Source: an uncultured beta proteobacterium
GTDB taxonomy: Bacteria > Pseudomonadota > Gammaproteobacteria > Burkholderiales > Burkholderiaceae_C
Assembly (NCBI GenBank): GCA_903958915.1
Contig: CAJBVC010000500.1
Location: 1-6,793 of the forward strand
Reading direction: 5' to 3'
DNA length: 6,793 nucleotides
In this document: one piece after another, positions 1-5,721 of the stretch
How the letters are laid out: every line of letters begins with the position of its first letter
How positions within the stretch are numbered: position 1 is the stretch's first letter
The notes under the pieces: generated by a model
What the model saw: only the letters and a program-made list of their open reading frames with translations
The model's database searches: none
What the model was told of the DNA's origin: nothing
Made by a program: the position numbers and the translations under genes

Positions 1-1136
1 GAAAAGCCGACGGCGTCCCACGCTGCGCCTTTGGTCAGGCCAATCACCTTGAAGAACTCGCCCATCTCGTGCTCCAGAATCAGCCGCTGCGCCGCAATGC
101 GCTGCACCTGGGTGGAGGCCTGCAGCGCGTCGGCGATGCCGCAATTCATCAGAAAGTGCGCCTGGTTGGTGTAGCCCAGTACCTGAAACCCGGCGTCCTG
201 CGCGGCCAGTGCCACGCCCGTGAAATTGACGTGCGCCGTGATGTCCTTCGATCCCACGTCCACCAGCGGATTAGCATCGACCTGGTGGGCACGATGGCAC
301 ATCACCGTGCCCATGTGGCGCTGTTCATGGTAATACTCTGCCTCGGGGTACCCATAGTCGAGCAGGAACACGGCACCTTGCTGCAAACGGTCTGCGAGGG
401 TGCGGACAAAAGCGTCGCCCTGCAGGTGAATCTCGGTCAGGTAGTCGTGTTCACCGGGGATCTCCAGCGGGGGGCGCAGTTCGGTAACACGATCCTGCCA
501 TGCCAAGCCTGGCTCCCCACCACCGTCGTTCCAGACCACGCCACGCTCGTGCCAGACCCCGCCCACACGGGCTAGCAGTTTCACCGGCATGGCGTCCAGC
601 ACCTCGTTGCCCACCACCACGCCGGACATCATGGGGGGAAGTGCATCCGCCCATTGCACCCGGCCCGCATGCGGTGCAAGGGCGACCTGCTGGCGCTCGC
701 GCAGCGTCGCCGAGAGATCCACGATGGTATAGCGCCGCACCGGCATCTGCAGCGCGTCGAGTGCATCGAGCAACTGCAGCGCCAAAGCCCCCGAACCGGC
801 GCCAAATTCCCAGATCTCATCGACCCCTGTAGCCTGCAGCGCCTGGGCCACCTGACGCGCCAGTGCCTGCCCAAACAGCGGGCTCATCTCGGGCGCGGTG
901 ACGAAGTCGCTGCCGGCCCCCGCCCGCCCGGCGGCGATGCCGCTTGCACCACGCGGCATGGCGCCAAACACCTGGGAGCCCCGGGTGTAGTAGCCCAGCT
1001 CGGGCGTGTACAAGGCCATCGCCATGAAGGCATCAAAGCCGATCCAGCCTCCGCTCTCCCGCATGCGTTGTCGAATCAGCGCGTCCAGCGCAGCGGCAGC
1101 GGGAGGTGGGGTCGTTAAACTTGCGGTGTTCGTCAT
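1..1136 (-). CDS. MidA/NDUFAF7-like class I SAM-dependent methyltransferase (DUF185), 3' end cut by window edge
   Basis: The reverse strand reads open from an ATG at 1136 to base 1 with no stop, giving 378 residues. Diagnostic blocks are visible: GGWIGFDAFMAMALY (29-43) followed by TPELGYYT, TAPEMSPLFGQAL (80-92), the glycine-rich SAM-binding motif EFGAGSGALA (110-119), NEVLDAMPVKL (177-187), LLDYGYP (258-264) and DITAHVNF (298-305). These are the blocks of the DUF185 family, whose mitochondrial member NDUFAF7 dimethylates an arginine of the complex I subunit NDUFS2; the bacterial substrate is not established. The last residues read (EMGEFFKVIGLTKG...WDAVGF) are near the usual C-terminus, so only a few residues are probably missing. 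The 1136 start is preferred because the next Met (residue 25) would remove the conserved N-terminal helix, but no clear ribosome binding site precedes it. The gene diverges from the SDR gene. No transmembrane segment or signal peptide is seen, so it is likely cytoplasmic. Confidence 0.9.
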   Translation of the reverse strand, partial: MTNTASLTTPPPAAAALDALIRQRMRESGGWIGFDAFMAMALYTPELGYYTRGSQVFGAMPRGASGIAAGRAGAGSDFVTAPEMSPLFGQALARQVAQALQATGVDEIWEFGAGSGALALQLLDALDALQMPVRRYTIVDLSATLRERQQVALAPHAGRVQWADALPPMMSGVVVGNEVLDAMPVKLLARVGGVWHERGVVWNDGGGEPGLAWQDRVTELRPPLEIPGEHDYLTEIHLQGDAFVRTLADRLQQGAVFLLDYGYPEAEYYHEQRHMGTVMCHRAHQVDANPLVDVGSKDITAHVNFTGVALAAQDAGFQVLGYTNQAHFLMNCGIADALQASTQVQRIAAQRLILEHEMGEFFKVIGLTKGAAWDAVGF

Positions 1137-1157
1137 ATCAAAAGAGATTGTCGCCCA

Positions 1158-1952
1158 ATGTCTGCCACCCACCCCGCACCCACTGTATTGGTCACCGGTG
1201 CCGCAAAACGCCTGGGCCGCGAGATCGCGCTGGCGCTGGCAGCCAGCGGTTGGCGGGTCGCGGTGCACTACCGCGACTCGGTCGAAGATGCTACCAAGAC
1301 CGTAGCTGACTGCGCACGGCTGACGCGCGGTGCAGCCGCTTTTCGCTGCAATCTGGGCAATGAGACGGCCGTGCGCAATCTGCTGCCCACGGTGGTATCC
1401 CAAATGGGTCAGGTGGATGCGCTGGTGAATAGCGCCTCTACGTTTGAGCACGATACGCCGCAAACCTTCAGCTTTGCCGCCATGGAAAAGCACCTGCGCA
1501 GCAATGCCGGGGCTGCTGTGCTGCTGTCGCAAGCGCTGCACGCCCACATGGTCGAACGTTTTCCGCAAGCCGACGGGGTAGCAGCCACCACCACCGGCGC
1601 CATCGTGAATCTGCTTGACCAGAAACTCTGGAACCAGAACCCGGACTTTTTCAGCTACACCCTGTCCAAAGCCGCACTCGAGGCCGCCACCACCATGCTG
1701 GCCATGTCGCTCAGTCCCCGGTTGCGGGTGGTGGGTGTTGCACCAGGCCTCACGCTCACCAGTCACCTGCTGGACGACAGCAAGTTTGCGGCGCTGCACA
1801 AACTCTCGCCCCTGGGCCGCTCGAGCACTGCGCAGGATGTGGCCTCGACCGTGTTGTTTGCGCTGCAAAATCAGTCCATCACCGGGACCACACTGCTGGT
1901 CGACGGTGGCCAGCACCTGATGCGCTTTGAGCGCGACTTTTCCCTGATGTGA
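1158..1952 (+). CDS. SDR family pteridine reductase-like oxidoreductase (PTR1/FolM type)
   Basis: A 264-residue classical short-chain dehydrogenase. The cofactor motif is TGAAKRLG (13-20), where ordinary SDRs have TGxxxGIG; the basic residues there and the YR at 38-39 fit NADPH preference. NSAS (91-94) replaces the common NNAG. The catalytic set reads Asp154, Tyr167 and Lys171 (in NLLDQ and YTLSK). The Asp lies 13 residues before the Tyr, where most SDRs have Ser. Asp-Tyr-Lys is the active site of trypanosomatid pteridine reductase PTR1 and is shared by bacterial FolM-type dihydromonapterin reductases. The likely reaction is NADPH-dependent reduction of a dihydropterin to a tetrahydropterin in the cytoplasm. 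The next gene encodes a FolB/FolX-family protein, which supports a pterin role. A weak purine stretch (AAAGAGA, 1141-1147) precedes the ATG, and the Rossmann fold starts within 10 residues, so a later start is unlikely. The exact pterin substrate is inferred. Confidence 0.87.
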   Translation: MSATHPAPTVLVTGAAKRLGREIALALAASGWRVAVHYRDSVEDATKTVADCARLTRGAAAFRCNLGNETAVRNLLPTVVSQMGQVDALVNSASTFEHDTPQTFSFAAMEKHLRSNAGAAVLLSQALHAHMVERFPQADGVAATTTGAIVNLLDQKLWNQNPDFFSYTLSKAALEAATTMLAMSLSPRLRVVGVAPGLTLTSHLLDDSKFAALHKLSPLGRSSTAQDVASTVLFALQNQSITGTTLLVDGGQHLMRFERDFSLM

Positions 1953-1963
1953 GTGACGCGCAA

Positions 1964-2332
1964 ATGAATACCACCGGCACCCAGATCCTGACGCTGACCG
2001 GCCTGCGCTTTGACGCCAGCCTCGGCATTCTGGAGACCGAAATCGGCCAGCCACAGCCGATTCAGGTCGATGCCGAATTGAGTCTGGGCCTACAGCCGCT
2101 GCTGCCGCGCGACGACGACATCCACCACGTGCTGGACTACCGCAAGGTGCGCCGCATCATCATCGAAGAGTGCACCGCCGAGCACGTCAATCTGCTCGAA
2201 AGCCTGATCGGCAAACTCGCCAACCGCCTGATGCAACTCCCAGGCGTACAGGGCGTGCGCGTCAAGATTGCCAAACTGGAAATCTTCGACGACTGCGAAG
2301 TGGCGATCCGGGTGGAGACCGGTCGCTGGTAG
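1964..2332 (+). CDS. Dihydroneopterin aldolase-family protein (FolB/FolX superfamily, FolX-like)
   Basis: 122 residues from the ATG at 1964, the normal length for this family of small oligomeric pterin enzymes. Equivalents of the S. aureus aldolase active-site residues are present: Glu24 (in GILETEIGQ), Tyr59 (LDYRKV), Glu79 (NLLESL) and Lys104 (VKIAK). Two things depart from canonical FolB. The YHG before the first Glu is replaced by SLG, and the PPIPGHYDG-type loop after the lysine is absent, the sequence going directly to LEIFDDCEVAIRVE. Recalled E. coli FolX (dihydroneopterin triphosphate 2'-epimerase) has the same short IDKL-type ending, so epimerase is a real alternative to aldolase. 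Standard annotation would probably say dihydroneopterin aldolase (folB). A GTG at 1949 would overlap the SDR stop by 4 bases and add five residues; ATG 1964 is favoured because a GAG (1951-1953) precedes it, while the GTG has a pyrimidine-rich upstream. It is almost certainly cotranscribed with the SDR. Confidence 0.88.
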   Translation: MNTTGTQILTLTGLRFDASLGILETEIGQPQPIQVDAELSLGLQPLLPRDDDIHHVLDYRKVRRIIIEECTAEHVNLLESLIGKLANRLMQLPGVQGVRVKIAKLEIFDDCEVAIRVETGRW

Positions 2333-2360
2333 CCCTTTGACCGGGCGCCGCCTGCCGCAC

Positions 2361-3554
2361 ATGCAATCCACCTACCACCCCATTGCCCGTGACATTGTTC
2401 TGGTGGGCGGCGGTCACAGCCATGTGGGGGTGCTCAAACGCTTTGGCATGGCACCCGAGCCCGGCGTACGGCTGACCCTGATTTGTACCGATGTGCACAC
2501 GCCCTACTCCGGCATGTTGCCGGGCTACGTGTCGGGCCACTACAGCTATGACGATGCCCACATTGATCTGAGTCGCCTGGCCGTGTTTGCTGGCGCACGC
2601 CTGTACCGCGACGACGTGACAGGCGTTGACCGCACCAACGGCACAGTGCTGTGCCGCAACCGCCCGCCCGTGCCCTACGATCTCCTATCCATCAATATCG
2701 GTTCGACCCCCCAGATGCACACTGTGCCTGGCGCGGACACGTTTGCCACCCCGGTCAAACCGATCACCCGATTTAACACGCGCTGGTTGGCTCTACTCGA
2801 GCGCGTGCAGCAACGCACCACCGGTGTCTTGCGCATTGCGGTGGTGGGCGCTGGCGCCGGTGGGGTGGAACTGGTACTTTCCATGCAATACCGCCTGCAG
2901 CGCGAACTTGCAGCATTGGGCCGTAGTGCTGCGCTGCTGGAGTTTCACCTGCTCAGCGCCGCGGACGCGATCCTGCCTACGCACAACGCGCGCGTGCGGC
3001 ACAAGTTTGCGGCAGTGCTGGCGCAGCGCGGCGTACACGTGCACCTGCAGGCGCACGTGGTGCGGGCCGAAGCGGATCGCCTGCATTGCGCCAGTGGCTT
3101 GACCCTGGAGGTGGATGAGGCGATGTGGGTTACCCAAGCCGGTGGCGCACCCTGGCTGCAAGGCACGGGCCTGGAGCTCAACGCGGGGGGCTTTATCGTC
3201 GTCAACGACCAGTTGCAAACGGTGACCGACCCGCACATATTTGCCGCGGGAGACATTGCCGCCATGCAGAACTACCCGCTGGAAAAGGCAGGGGTGTTCG
3301 CGGTGCGCATGGGCGTACCGCTGGCCGACAACCTGCGCCGCGCCGTGCAGGGCAAGCCCCTGCGCGCCTACCACCCTCAGTCGCGCTGGCTGGCACTCAT
3401 CAGCACGGGAGACCGTTACGCCGTAGCCTCACGCGGCAGGCTCGGGTTTTGGGGTGCGTGGGTGTGGCACTGGAAAGACTGGATCGACCGGCGATTCATG
3501 AAAAAATTCGCCACCTTCCCCACGTCTGTTCGCACAGATCGGCATGTGCCGTAA
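2361..3554 (+). CDS. FAD/NAD(P)-dependent oxidoreductase, free-standing SelD N-terminal-domain type
   Basis: 397 residues with a two-dinucleotide-domain flavoprotein layout related to type II NADH dehydrogenases. The N-terminal FAD motif is DIVLVGGGHSHVGVL (11-25), followed by TPYSGMLPGYVSGHY (47-61). The NAD(P) motif is VVGAGAGGVEL (161-171). The second FAD-contacting motif is HIFAAGDIAAM (293-303), then KAGVFAVRMG (310-319). The GGGHSHV and YSGMLPG signatures are those of the family named for its fusion to the N-terminus of selenide water dikinase (TIGR03169 from memory), which also occurs alone, as here. No SelD domain follows: the protein ends 60-70 residues after the last flavin motif with WKDWIDRRFMKKF. 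Its physiological electron acceptor is not known. It begins 28 bases after the aldolase-family gene. ATG 2361 lacks a clear Shine-Dalgarno; a TTG at 2337 is in frame, but the FAD motif close after Met1 favours 2361. No Cys pair of disulfide-reductase type is visible. Confidence 0.88.
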   Translation: MQSTYHPIARDIVLVGGGHSHVGVLKRFGMAPEPGVRLTLICTDVHTPYSGMLPGYVSGHYSYDDAHIDLSRLAVFAGARLYRDDVTGVDRTNGTVLCRNRPPVPYDLLSINIGSTPQMHTVPGADTFATPVKPITRFNTRWLALLERVQQRTTGVLRIAVVGAGAGGVELVLSMQYRLQRELAALGRSAALLEFHLLSAADAILPTHNARVRHKFAAVLAQRGVHVHLQAHVVRAEADRLHCASGLTLEVDEAMWVTQAGGAPWLQGTGLELNAGGFIVVNDQLQTVTDPHIFAAGDIAAMQNYPLEKAGVFAVRMGVPLADNLRRAVQGKPLRAYHPQSRWLALISTGDRYAVASRGRLGFWGAWVWHWKDWIDRRFMKKFATFPTSVRTDRHVP

Positions 3555-3593
3555 GAATGCGATAACCTGCGCTACTCGGTGCCTGGATTTTCT

Positions 3594-3598
3594 GGAGA
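3594..3598 (+). promoter_or_regulatory. Ribosome binding site that fixes the DUF3124 gene start
   Basis: GGAGA ends four bases before the ATG at 3603. The only other in-frame ATG (3579) has no such sequence and would put eight residues, including an acidic one, in front of the signal peptide. Confidence 0.6.
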
Positions 3599-3602
3599 CT
3601 TC

Positions 3603-4079
3603 ATGAAACACTGGTTTGCTTTTCTGCTTGTAGTGGCATGCGGCGGCTTGGCGACGGCGCAAACAGCACCCAGCAGGTCGCTCGGCCAAGAACTGTATTT
3701 GCCCATCTATTCGCACATCTGGCACGGCGATGTAAACAAGAAAGGGCAGCCTGCCAAAACCCTGGTGTCGGTGTCGGTCAGCGTGCGCAATACCGACCCG
3801 GTGCTGCCGATTCGCGTCCTGTCGGCCCAATACTTCGATACCGATGGAAAGCGTCTGCGCGAGTACGTGCCCACACCCAAAGTGATCGGGCCATTCGGCA
3901 CCCTGGAACTGTTCGTGCCACGCAGCGACGACGCCGGCGGCTCCGGAGCCAACTTTCTGATTGTCTGGAAGGCCGACAAACCCGCCAGCCCGCCGATCGT
4001 GGAAGGTTTTCATGCGGACCTGTCCATGGCACGGTCGATTGCCTTTACCAGCTCCGCACGCGCGTTGCCGACCGAGTAG
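3603..4079 (+). CDS. Exported DUF3124 domain protein
   Basis: 158 residues. Residues 1-19 form a typical signal peptide: Lys2, a hydrophobic core WFAFLLVVA, and an A-T-A site before Gln20. VVAC at 10-13 resembles a lipobox, but it would give an unusually short lipoprotein signal. The mature part carries blocks I associate with DUF3124: YLPIYSHIWHG (32-42), VSVRNTDPVLPIRVLSAQYFD (59-79), PTPKVIGPFGTLELFVP (90-106) and GGSGANFLIVWKA (112-124). The pattern suggests a small beta-rich periplasmic or surface domain; its function is unknown. The start at 3603 is chosen for its GGAGA and for the signal peptide. It lies 48 bases after the flavoprotein gene and 72 before ttcA, so it may belong to the same transcript or have its own promoter, which cannot be decided here. 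Codon use looks like the neighbours, with no sign of recent transfer. Confidence 0.82.
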   Translation: MKHWFAFLLVVACGGLATAQTAPSRSLGQELYLPIYSHIWHGDVNKKGQPAKTLVSVSVSVRNTDPVLPIRVLSAQYFDTDGKRLREYVPTPKVIGPFGTLELFVPRSDDAGGSGANFLIVWKADKPASPPIVEGFHADLSMARSIAFTSSARALPTE

Positions 4080-4138
4080 CACCCTAAAGACCGTGCTCAC
4101 CGCGCGCCGCGGCGGCATCGGCGAAAATAGACGGTTAT

Positions 4139-4144
4139 GGAAAA
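4139..4144 (+). promoter_or_regulatory. Shine-Dalgarno-like site supporting the 4152 start of ttcA
   Basis: GGAAAA lies seven bases before the ATG at 4152. The upstream in-frame ATG at 4137 is preceded by AGACGGTT, a poorer match, so the downstream start is favoured, though not certainly. Confidence 0.4.
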
Positions 4145-4151
4145 TACCAGC

Positions 4152-5069
4152 ATGACTGTCGCCTGGGCCGACACCGAAGCCGCACCAGCCACCCACTCCG
4201 CCAGGATTGAGCGCGAAACCCACAAGCTGGAAAAACGCCTGTGCCGGCAAATGGGGCAAGCCATCATCGACTACAACATGATCGAAGAGGGTGACCGTGT
4301 CATGGTCTGCCTCTCGGGCGGCAAGGACAGCTACGGCATGCTCGATATTCTGCTGAAAATGCAGCAGCGCGCGCCCATCCGGTTTGAGCTGGTGGGGGTG
4401 AACCTCGACCAGAAACAGCCGGGCTTTCCCGACCATATCCTGCCGCAGTACCTGCAGAGCCTGGGCATCGAATACCACATCGAAACGCAGGACACCTACA
4501 GCATCGTCAAGAAGATCGTCCCCGAGGGCAAGACCATGTGCAGCCTGTGCAGCCGCCTGCGCCGCGGCATTCTGTACCGGGTGGCTGATGAACTCAAGAT
4601 CACCAAGATTGCGCTGGGCCACCACCGCGACGACATGCTGCAGACGTTTTTCCTCAACATGTTTTTTGCCGGCAAGTTGAAGGGCATGCCCCCCAAACTG
4701 GTGAGCGACGATGGCGGCCACATCGTGATCCGGCCGTTGGCGTATGTGGCCGAGAAAGACCTCACACGCTGGGCGGAGCACCGCCAGTTCCCGATCATTC
4801 CCTGCTCGCTGTGTGGCAGCCAGGAAAACCTGCAACGCCAGGAGATCAAACGCATGATGCACCAGTGGGAGCGCCAGTATCCGGGACGCACCGAGACCAT
4901 GTTTACAGCGTTGCAGAACGTAGTGCCATCGCACCTGATGGACCACTCCCGTTATGACTTCAAGGGCATCCAGGCAACGGGTGTGCCTGATGAAAATGGC
5001 GACAAGGCCTTTGACACCGAAGAGCTGTCTGCGGCTACGCTTTCGGGTTTGCAGGTGGTGTCGCTATGA
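4152..5069 (+). CDS. ttcA: tRNA 2-thiocytidine(32) synthetase TtcA
   Basis: 305 residues from ATG 4152 (310 if ATG 4137 is used). TtcA is an ATP-dependent, iron-sulfur-dependent enzyme that thiolates cytidine 32 in the anticodon loop of certain tRNAs. The PP-loop SGGKDS is at 55-60. [15 protein letters not shown] (127-141) supplies the Cys130/Cys133 pair, and [13 protein letters not shown] (217-229) supplies the further cluster cysteine. [19 protein letters not shown] (154-172) and [15 protein letters not shown] (174-188) are near-invariant family blocks. The core ends at NVVPSHLMD; about 45 further residues ([10 protein letters not shown] to the end) form a low-conservation tail that I recall from Comamonadaceae TtcA. 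It acts in the cytoplasm and needs a persulfide donor such as IscS, which is not in this window. Its stop overlaps the start of the histidine phosphatase gene by four bases (ATGA), suggesting translational coupling. Confidence 0.97.
   Translation: MTVAWADTEAAPATHSARIERETHKLEKRLCRQMGQAIIDYNMIEEGDRVMVCLSGGKDSYGMLDILLKMQQRAPIRFELVGVNLDQKQPGFPDHILPQYLQSLGIEYHIETQDTYSIVKKIVPEGKTMCSLCSRLRRGILYRVADELKITKIALGHHRDDMLQTFFLNMFFAGKLKGMPPKLVSDDGGHIVIRPLAYVAEKDLTRWAEHRQFPIIPCSLCGSQENLQRQEIKRMMHQWERQYPGRTETMFTALQNVVPSHLMDHSRYDFKGIQATGVPDENGDKAFDTEELSAATLSGLQVVSL
5053..5058 (+). promoter_or_regulatory. Ribosome binding site of the histidine phosphatase, inside ttcA
   Basis: AGGTGG, one mismatch from AGGAGG, lies seven bases before the ATG at 5066 and within the last codons of ttcA. 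It supports this start and the 4-base overlap. Confidence 0.55.
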
Positions 5070-5719
5070 GCAACGCCACCCGCATCATCGCCGTACGCCA
5101 CGGCGAGACCGCCTGGAATGTAGACACGCGCATCCAGGGGCAGCTCGACATCGACCTCAACGCGCATGGGCGCTGGCAGGCCGAGCGTGTGGCGAATGCC
5201 CTGGCGGATGAGGCCATCGACGCCATTTACGCCAGTGACCTGTTGCGCGCCAAAACCACCGCGCTGGCGATTGCCGCCAAAACGCCTGTGCTGCAGGCAC
5301 GCGAGGTCCGTTTGCACCAGGGCCTGCGCGAACGCGGCTTTGGCATTTTTGAAGGCCTGACCTACGCCCAGATCTCCAACGACTGGCCTGACGAGTCCCG
5401 TCGCTGGCGCCAGCGGGACCCCCACTTTGCACCCGAGGGGGGAGAGTCCCTGGTGCAACTGCGCCAACGCGTGGCCGATACCCTTCACGCACTGGCCAGC
5501 CAGCACCTGGGCGAACAAATTGTGCTGGTGGCGCACGGCGGCATCATGGATGCGTTGTACCGGCTCGCCACCCAGCAGGACATCTCGGCGCCCCGCACCT
5601 GGGAACTGGGCAATGCCGCCATCAACCGGCTACTCTGGACGCCCGAGTCACTCACCCTGGTCGGCTGGGCCGATGTGCGGCATCTGGACGACAGCACTAT
5701 CGATGAGATTAGCGCCTGA
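5066..5719 (+). CDS. Histidine phosphatase family protein (phosphoglycerate mutase/GpmB-like)
   Basis: 217 residues of the cofactor-dependent phosphoglycerate mutase fold. The catalytic signature is VRHGET (10-15), with His12 as the phospho-accepting residue and Arg11. [11 protein letters not shown] (56-66) gives Arg61, and [12 protein letters not shown] (88-99) gives the acid/base Glu89. The second histidine is His157 in VAHGG (155-159). All four expected active-site residues are therefore present, and the length suits a small phosphatase rather than a glycolytic mutase. Comamonadaceae annotations often call such proteins histidine phosphatase or GpmB-like; CobC-type alpha-ribazole phosphatase is an alternative, but no cobalamin genes are nearby. 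The substrate cannot be read from sequence. The start is the ATG in the ATGA overlap with ttcA, and the protein begins directly with the first beta strand. No signal peptide, so cytoplasmic. The stop lies two bases from the stop of the converging TPR gene. Confidence 0.92.
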   Translation: MSNATRIIAVRHGETAWNVDTRIQGQLDIDLNAHGRWQAERVANALADEAIDAIYASDLLRAKTTALAIAAKTPVLQAREVRLHQGLRERGFGIFEGLTYAQISNDWPDESRRWRQRDPHFAPEGGESLVQLRQRVADTLHALASQHLGEQIVLVAHGGIMDALYRLATQQDISAPRTWELGNAAINRLLWTPESLTLVGWADVRHLDDSTIDEISA

Positions 5720-5721
5720 TT

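Noticed and set aside
69..575. A 168-codon plus-strand open frame
   Set aside because: It is antisense to the methyltransferase, whose conserved motifs span the same bases on the other strand.
2268..2360. Longer flavoprotein start within the aldolase-family gene
   Set aside because: The 31 extra residues would be read out of frame through the 3' part of a well-conserved gene and show no family similarity. ATG 2361 places the FAD motif at the normal distance from the N-terminus.
2793..3374. A 193-codon minus-strand open frame
   Set aside because: It is a shadow of the flavoprotein gene, and its product shows no motif.
3540..3551. Inverted repeat CGGCA-TG-TGCCG at the end of the flavoprotein gene as a possible terminator
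   Set aside because: The stem is only five pairs with a two-base loop, it lies before the stop codon, and no T run follows.
3529..3566. Possible promoter for the DUF3124 gene (TTCGCA, 18-base gap, AAGAAT; or GATAAC at 3561)
   Set aside because: Each box matches consensus at only four of six positions and overlaps the preceding gene, so it is too weak to call without transcript data.
4105..4114. Palindrome CGCCGCGGCG between the DUF3124 gene and ttcA
   Set aside because: It has no loop and no T run, and a ten-base GC palindrome is common by chance in such DNA. It could be a protein site, but nothing supports that.
3429..4946. A 505-codon open frame on the minus strand
   Set aside because: It runs antisense through the flavoprotein, DUF3124 and ttcA genes, all of which have clear family motifs. 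Its translation has no recognisable domain and is His/Gln/Ala-rich, as expected for the complement of GC-rich coding DNA.
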